Source: Bacteroidales bacterium (GTDB taxonomy: Bacteria; Bacteroidota; Bacteroidia; Bacteroidales; FEN-979). From it: a stretch of DNA of 24,958 nucleotides. The notes under the pieces were generated by a model. That model was not told where the DNA came from. It did not search any database and worked only from the letters and a program-made list of their open reading frames with translations. Made by a program: the position numbers and the translations under genes. Where the stretch lies: the NCBI GenBank assembly GCA_023231065.1, contig JALNWE010000046.1, positions 1-24,958 on the forward strand, read 5' to 3'. Positions 21,701-24,958 of the stretch are shown piece by piece (position 1 is the stretch's first letter; every line of letters starts with the position of its first letter).

Positions 21701-23224
21701 CTATTCAAGGTGTTCCGCTCTCAATAAATCGTTGACGGTTTTTACCGGGTTGAATGTGATGATCGGCACTTCAACGAATAACGTGATCCAACCTGCCATT
21801 GACCCATTCCAAAGGCCAGGCAATTCCTGCGCCTTTACCGTCCTACTTCCATTGGACTTCAGTGAAATAAATCCAGTGTTTTCATCCACAAACTCTTGCA
21901 GGTTGAATCTTTTCCCTGTGAAATCTTTGGTACTGCAAACCAGGTCGACCGGGTTAAAATGAGTAGACCCGGTGAAAATAGCATTCTGTTCCTCATCTTT
22001 CAGATTGACCTGTGAACTTTCAACGATCTGTAAGGACTCTTTTCCATCAGTCCCTGTTACCCAGAATGGCCCGCCACCAGGTTCACCTTCATTTTTAACC
22101 ATACCGCAAACTCGGATTGGACGGTTGAAAAATTTGAACATTGCATTTTTCTGGTCCTCCAACGACCAGGTTTGATAATTTAAAGGGAAAGATTGCCACA
22201 AATTCTTCGTTGCGAAAACGACCATTTCTTCAATACCTGAATAATCAACGGAATCCTCTTTGATCCTATTCAAATAATAATTTACCCGATCCCTGATGGA
22301 CAGAAGATATCCTCCCAGCAGTTTCTTATATTTAAAAGTTGTGGGTTTTAACCGGTCAGGTACAATGTTGTCAATGTTTTTAATAAAAACGAGGTCTGCA
22401 TCAATGGCGCCAAGATTCTCCAACAATGCACCATGTCCGCCTGGACGAAACATCAAAGCCCCATCAATACTACGGAATGGCTGATTATTTTCATCAACTG
22501 CAATGATATCGGAACCTGGATTCTGAACTGAAAACGAAATATCGTAAATAACGCCAAATTTTTTTTCATAGATGGATTTGACTTCGGATATACATTCAAA
22601 GAATTTTTCCCTGTGTTCCGGAGAAATCGTGAAATGTAACCGTACCCTCCCTGCTCCATCTCTGGCATATTCTGCTGCTTCGACCATGTGCTCTTCTACA
22701 GATGTCCTGGGCCTCCCCTGATACCTGTGAAATTTGATCAACCCTTTAGGCAAACTGGCATAATTCAACCCCTTATCGCTAAGAATATAATCAATAATGT
22801 CATGATAGATCCGCTTCTCCAACAAGGAATCAAGATCCATTCCGTCTCTCTTCATCTTTTGCCTGAGATCATCGTAAAATGCTATTTCTTTTATATGCGA
22901 AAAAAAATAAGCGACAGAAGACTCTGTTTTCAGTTCTGCAGAAAGCCTTTCTTTGAATTCAAAAAGAGATTTAAACATTCGGCTTGCTGCCCCTGATGCA
23001 GGTACGAATTTTACTACCTGCATCGTTAATAACCGGCTTTCAAATATTTCAATATAATATGTTTGTTCCTTCTCATCGAATGACACTATACCATCGCCAA
23101 GAACGGCAGGACGAATGAGGCGAATGAATGGAAATCCCCGGATAAAATGAGTGATCTGCTTTTCTATTAACGGAAGGTCAATTCCTTTCTTTCCGATCTG
23201 TTCAAGATCATTCGGCGTAAACAT
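21701..23224 (-). CDS. DUF4301 family protein (possible sugar nucleotidyltransferase-like fold)
   Basis: A 507-aa soluble protein of the Bacteroidota DUF4301 family. The ATG at 23224 gives the usual start MFTPNDLEQI; a TTG nine codons upstream (23251) lies inside the promoter box and is rejected. FVPASGAASRMFKSL (about 73-87) resembles the glycine-rich nucleotide loop of sugar nucleotidyltransferases. RPGGHGALLENLG (about 258-270) and FIKNIDNIV (about 279-287) resemble the PxGHG and N(V/I)DN segments of UDP-sugar pyrophosphorylases. I infer a GT-A-like nucleotidyltransferase; substrate unknown. It is first in an operon with an ElyC-like and a thioredoxin protein, and diverges from the subtilase gene. 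Confidence 0.85.
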   Translation of the reverse strand: MFTPNDLEQIGKKGIDLPLIEKQITHFIRGFPFIRLIRPAVLGDGIVSFDEKEQTYYIEIFESRLLTMQVVKFVPASGAASRMFKSLFEFKERLSAELKTESSVAYFFSHIKEIAFYDDLRQKMKRDGMDLDSLLEKRIYHDIIDYILSDKGLNYASLPKGLIKFHRYQGRPRTSVEEHMVEAAEYARDGAGRVRLHFTISPEHREKFFECISEVKSIYEKKFGVIYDISFSVQNPGSDIIAVDENNQPFRSIDGALMFRPGGHGALLENLGAIDADLVFIKNIDNIVPDRLKPTTFKYKKLLGGYLLSIRDRVNYYLNRIKEDSVDYSGIEEMVVFATKNLWQSFPLNYQTWSLEDQKNAMFKFFNRPIRVCGMVKNEGEPGGGPFWVTGTDGKESLQIVESSQVNLKDEEQNAIFTGSTHFNPVDLVCSTKDFTGKRFNLQEFVDENTGFISLKSNGSRTVKAQELPGLWNGSMAGWITLFVEVPIITFNPVKTVNDLLRAEHLE

Positions 23225-23231
23225 ATTCACG

Positions 23232-23255
23232 AAATTTGTAATTTTATACAAATTT
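23232..23255. promoter_or_regulatory. Palindromic divergent promoter/operator between DUF4301 and subtilase genes
   Basis: The 40-bp gap between two divergent ATGs holds a perfect inverted repeat: AAATTTGTA (23232-23240), six bases, TACAAATTT (23247-23255). On the minus strand it includes TAAATTTG (23256-23249), a full -7 box for DUF4301. The mirror plus-strand site GAAATTTG (23231-23238) is one base off the same consensus and could serve the subtilase. The two start sites would overlap, so the genes may compete or share a regulator. Confidence 0.5.
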
Positions 23256-23264
23256 ACCGAAATA

Positions 23265-24935
23265 ATGAAAAAAATTGCAATTATTCTTATCGGGATGTCG
23301 CTTTCCCTGCTATCATTAGCTCAAGTCGCACCACAAAAATATTTTATTGAGTTCACGGATAAAAATGATTCCCCATTTTCCATCAATCGCCCTGAGGAAT
23401 TTCTTTCTCCCAGAGCGCTTGAAAGAAGACAAAACCAGGGAATCCTGATCGATCAGAATGATATTCCGGTAAACGAGAATTATATTAATTCAATAAAAAA
23501 TCTGGGAGTGACAATCTTAACACGTTCCAAATGGTTCAATGGAATTACAATTTATTGCGTAAACCATGAGCTGATGGATTCAATTTTACGTTTTCCATTT
23601 GTAAAAAGTGTCACTAAATCAATTGAATTAAATAATTCAAAACCAGATGATAAATTTAAAATAGATGAAGTATTAGATGAAGTAAAACAACTTTCGGGAA
23701 CCAATGACATGTTTGAAGTATCTACATCTTTTAATTATGGACAATCTTACAGACAGATCCACATGTTGAATGGAGATTCAATGCATAGGATGGGGTATAG
23801 GGGTGAAGGGAAAATCATAGCTGTTCTCGATGCTGGTTTTTATAAGGCAGATGTTTTACCCGCTTTCGACAGTTTATGGGAAAATAATCAAATACTTGGG
23901 ACAAAGGACTTTGTCAATCCCGGGAACAATGTTTTCCTTGAATATGAACATGGGATGGAAGTACTTTCCGTCATGGGAGGAAACATTCCGGGTCAGTTGA
24001 TTGGTACTGCTCCGAAAGCTCAATACTGGTTACTCAGGACCGAAGAAAAAGCAAGTGAGAATATTATTGAGGAATACAACTGGGTTTCTGCTGCAGAATT
24101 CGCTGATAGTGCAGGGGTTGATATAATCAATTCTTCGCTTGGTTACACCACCTTTGATGATACTACGCAAAGTCACCAATGTTCAGACATGGATGGGAAT
24201 ACAACCCCGGTAACAAAAGGTGCAAATCTTGCTGCCTCCAAAGGAATGATCATTGTAAATAGTGCAGGTAATTCAGGAGGATCTTCATGGAAATGCATAA
24301 GCGCCCCGGCTGATGGATTTTATGTTCTTGCAATAGCATCAGTCGATTCAAATGGTATCAGATCATCTTTCAGCTCAACAGGGGAGTCAACTGTACGAAT
24401 AAAGCCAAATGTAGCAGCAATGGGTTCATTTACTGTTCTTTCAAGTTCCATTGGTACTATTGTTCGCCGAAGTGGAACCTCCTTTTCATCCCCCCTTATC
24501 GCGGGTATGACCGCATGCTTATGGCAAGCTGCCCCTGCATGGAGTAATTCTTTAATTATGCGGGCTATTGAGCTTAGCAGTAGTCAGATATCGAATCCGG
24601 ATTCATTACTTGGATATGGTATTCCTGATTTTCCAAAAGCATTACAAAAATTGAGTGTAGAAAATCCTGAAAATCCGGAAGCAATTGTCTTTCCAAATCC
24701 ATTCACAACAGTATTTAAAGTAATACTTGAATCAGAAAATGTAAAAGATATGACACTCCAAATTTTTGACCAACTTGGAAGATTAAAATATGAACGTCAG
24801 AATATTTCTTTCAAAGCTGGGGAGAGGGGATATATTGTAAATAATGTCGAGGATTTACCAGCAGGAAATTATATTTTACGGCTATCCACAATTTCAACAA
24901 TTCAAACAGCTAAATTAGTCAAATTACCTTTGTAA
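23265..24935 (+). CDS. S8 subtilisin-family serine peptidase with type IX secretion C-terminal domain
   Basis: A 556-aa secreted protease. Signal peptide 1-19 (ending LLSLAQ) is followed by a propeptide-like region (20-150). The catalytic domain has Asp189 (IAVLDAGF), His229 (EYEHGMEVLSVMGG), the oxyanion Asn336 (VNSAGNSGG) and nucleophile Ser406 (SGTSFSSPLIAGM), so the triad is complete. Cys306 and Cys344 could form a disulfide. Residues about 478-556 are a type A Por sorting domain: IVFPNPFTTVF, LQIFDQLGRL, LPAGNYILRL and a short basic end KLVKLPL. It should cross the outer membrane by the type IX system, for which the PorE-like protein in this window is a candidate component. The ATG at 23265 is chosen for the signal peptide; an upstream in-frame ATG at 23151 would overlap DUF4301. 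The gene is more A/T-rich than its neighbours. Confidence 0.95.
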   Translation: MKKIAIILIGMSLSLLSLAQVAPQKYFIEFTDKNDSPFSINRPEEFLSPRALERRQNQGILIDQNDIPVNENYINSIKNLGVTILTRSKWFNGITIYCVNHELMDSILRFPFVKSVTKSIELNNSKPDDKFKIDEVLDEVKQLSGTNDMFEVSTSFNYGQSYRQIHMLNGDSMHRMGYRGEGKIIAVLDAGFYKADVLPAFDSLWENNQILGTKDFVNPGNNVFLEYEHGMEVLSVMGGNIPGQLIGTAPKAQYWLLRTEEKASENIIEEYNWVSAAEFADSAGVDIINSSLGYTTFDDTTQSHQCSDMDGNTTPVTKGANLAASKGMIIVNSAGNSGGSSWKCISAPADGFYVLAIASVDSNGIRSSFSSTGESTVRIKPNVAAMGSFTVLSSSIGTIVRRSGTSFSSPLIAGMTACLWQAAPAWSNSLIMRAIELSSSQISNPDSLLGYGIPDFPKALQKLSVENPENPEAIVFPNPFTTVFKVILESENVKDMTLQIFDQLGRLKYERQNISFKAGERGYIVNNVEDLPAGNYILRLSTISTIQTAKLVKLPL

Positions 24936-24951
24936 ACATATAATTTACAAA
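24929..24951. repeat. Inverted repeat at the end of the subtilase gene
   Basis: TTTGTAAA (24929-24936) and TTTACAAA (24944-24951) form a perfect 8-bp inverted repeat with a seven-base spacer, overlapping the stop codon. Its half-site shares TTTGTA with the palindrome upstream of the same gene. It may be a weak A/T terminator or part of the next gene's control region beyond the window. Confidence 0.35.
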
Positions 24952-24958
24952 TGTACAC

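Noticed and set aside
1..24958. CRISPR array, insertion sequence, prophage or toxin-antitoxin pair
   Set aside because: No direct repeat arrays, transposase, integrase or short toxin/antitoxin gene pairs were seen on either strand.

Overview
The window reads as chromosomal DNA of a Bacteroidota bacterium, most likely Bacteroidales or a close relative. Supporting evidence is a GWxTD-family protein, a DUF4301 protein, a PorE-like type IX secretion protein, a subtilase with a type IX (Por) C-terminal sorting domain, DUF4369/thioredoxin architecture, and repeated promoter boxes of the Bacteroidota type (TAnnTTTG, sometimes with TTTG about 20 bases upstream). Genes are packed tightly with many 4-bp ATGA overlaps. 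I see no mobile element, phage gene or CRISPR array.

Layout. 1-280 (minus): 5' end of a TonB-dependent receptor directly behind a TPP riboswitch, so probably a thiamine-type outer-membrane importer. 389-814: aroQ. 818-3412 (minus): a GT2 glycosyltransferase and a GWxTD protein, each with its own promoter box. 3582-3867: two tRNA-Ser genes (UGA and CGA), followed by a protein with a C-terminal Schlafen/AlbA_2 domain. 5151-7860 (minus): pyrB-pyrI, translationally coupled to a second AlbA_2 protein with a winged-helix-like tail and to a small outer-membrane-type protein. 7935-9272 (minus): a P-loop protein like cyclic 2,3-diphosphoglycerate synthetase, ending in a strong terminator that abuts the pyrB promoter.

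The plus strand then carries argS, and ffh-folD-queE-porE-like as a probable operon, then thrS and infC-rpmI-rplT (translation initiation and ribosomal proteins). infC has no ATG, GTG or TTG start that preserves its conserved N-terminus and appears to start at ATA behind a good Shine-Dalgarno. A terminator hairpin lies between rplT and the converging minus-strand operon (DUF4301, ElyC/YdcF-like DUF218, DUF4369-thioredoxin protein). The DUF4301 gene diverges from a type IX-secreted subtilase across only 40 bp that hold a perfect inverted repeat.

Most genes are housekeeping: shikimate, pyrimidine, folate and queuosine precursor synthesis, aminoacylation, protein targeting and translation. The less ordinary parts are the two convergent AlbA_2 proteins (one inside the pyrBI operon), the cPGS-like GTPase, DUF4301 with sugar-nucleotidyltransferase-like motifs, the infC start, and the riboswitch-controlled receptor.
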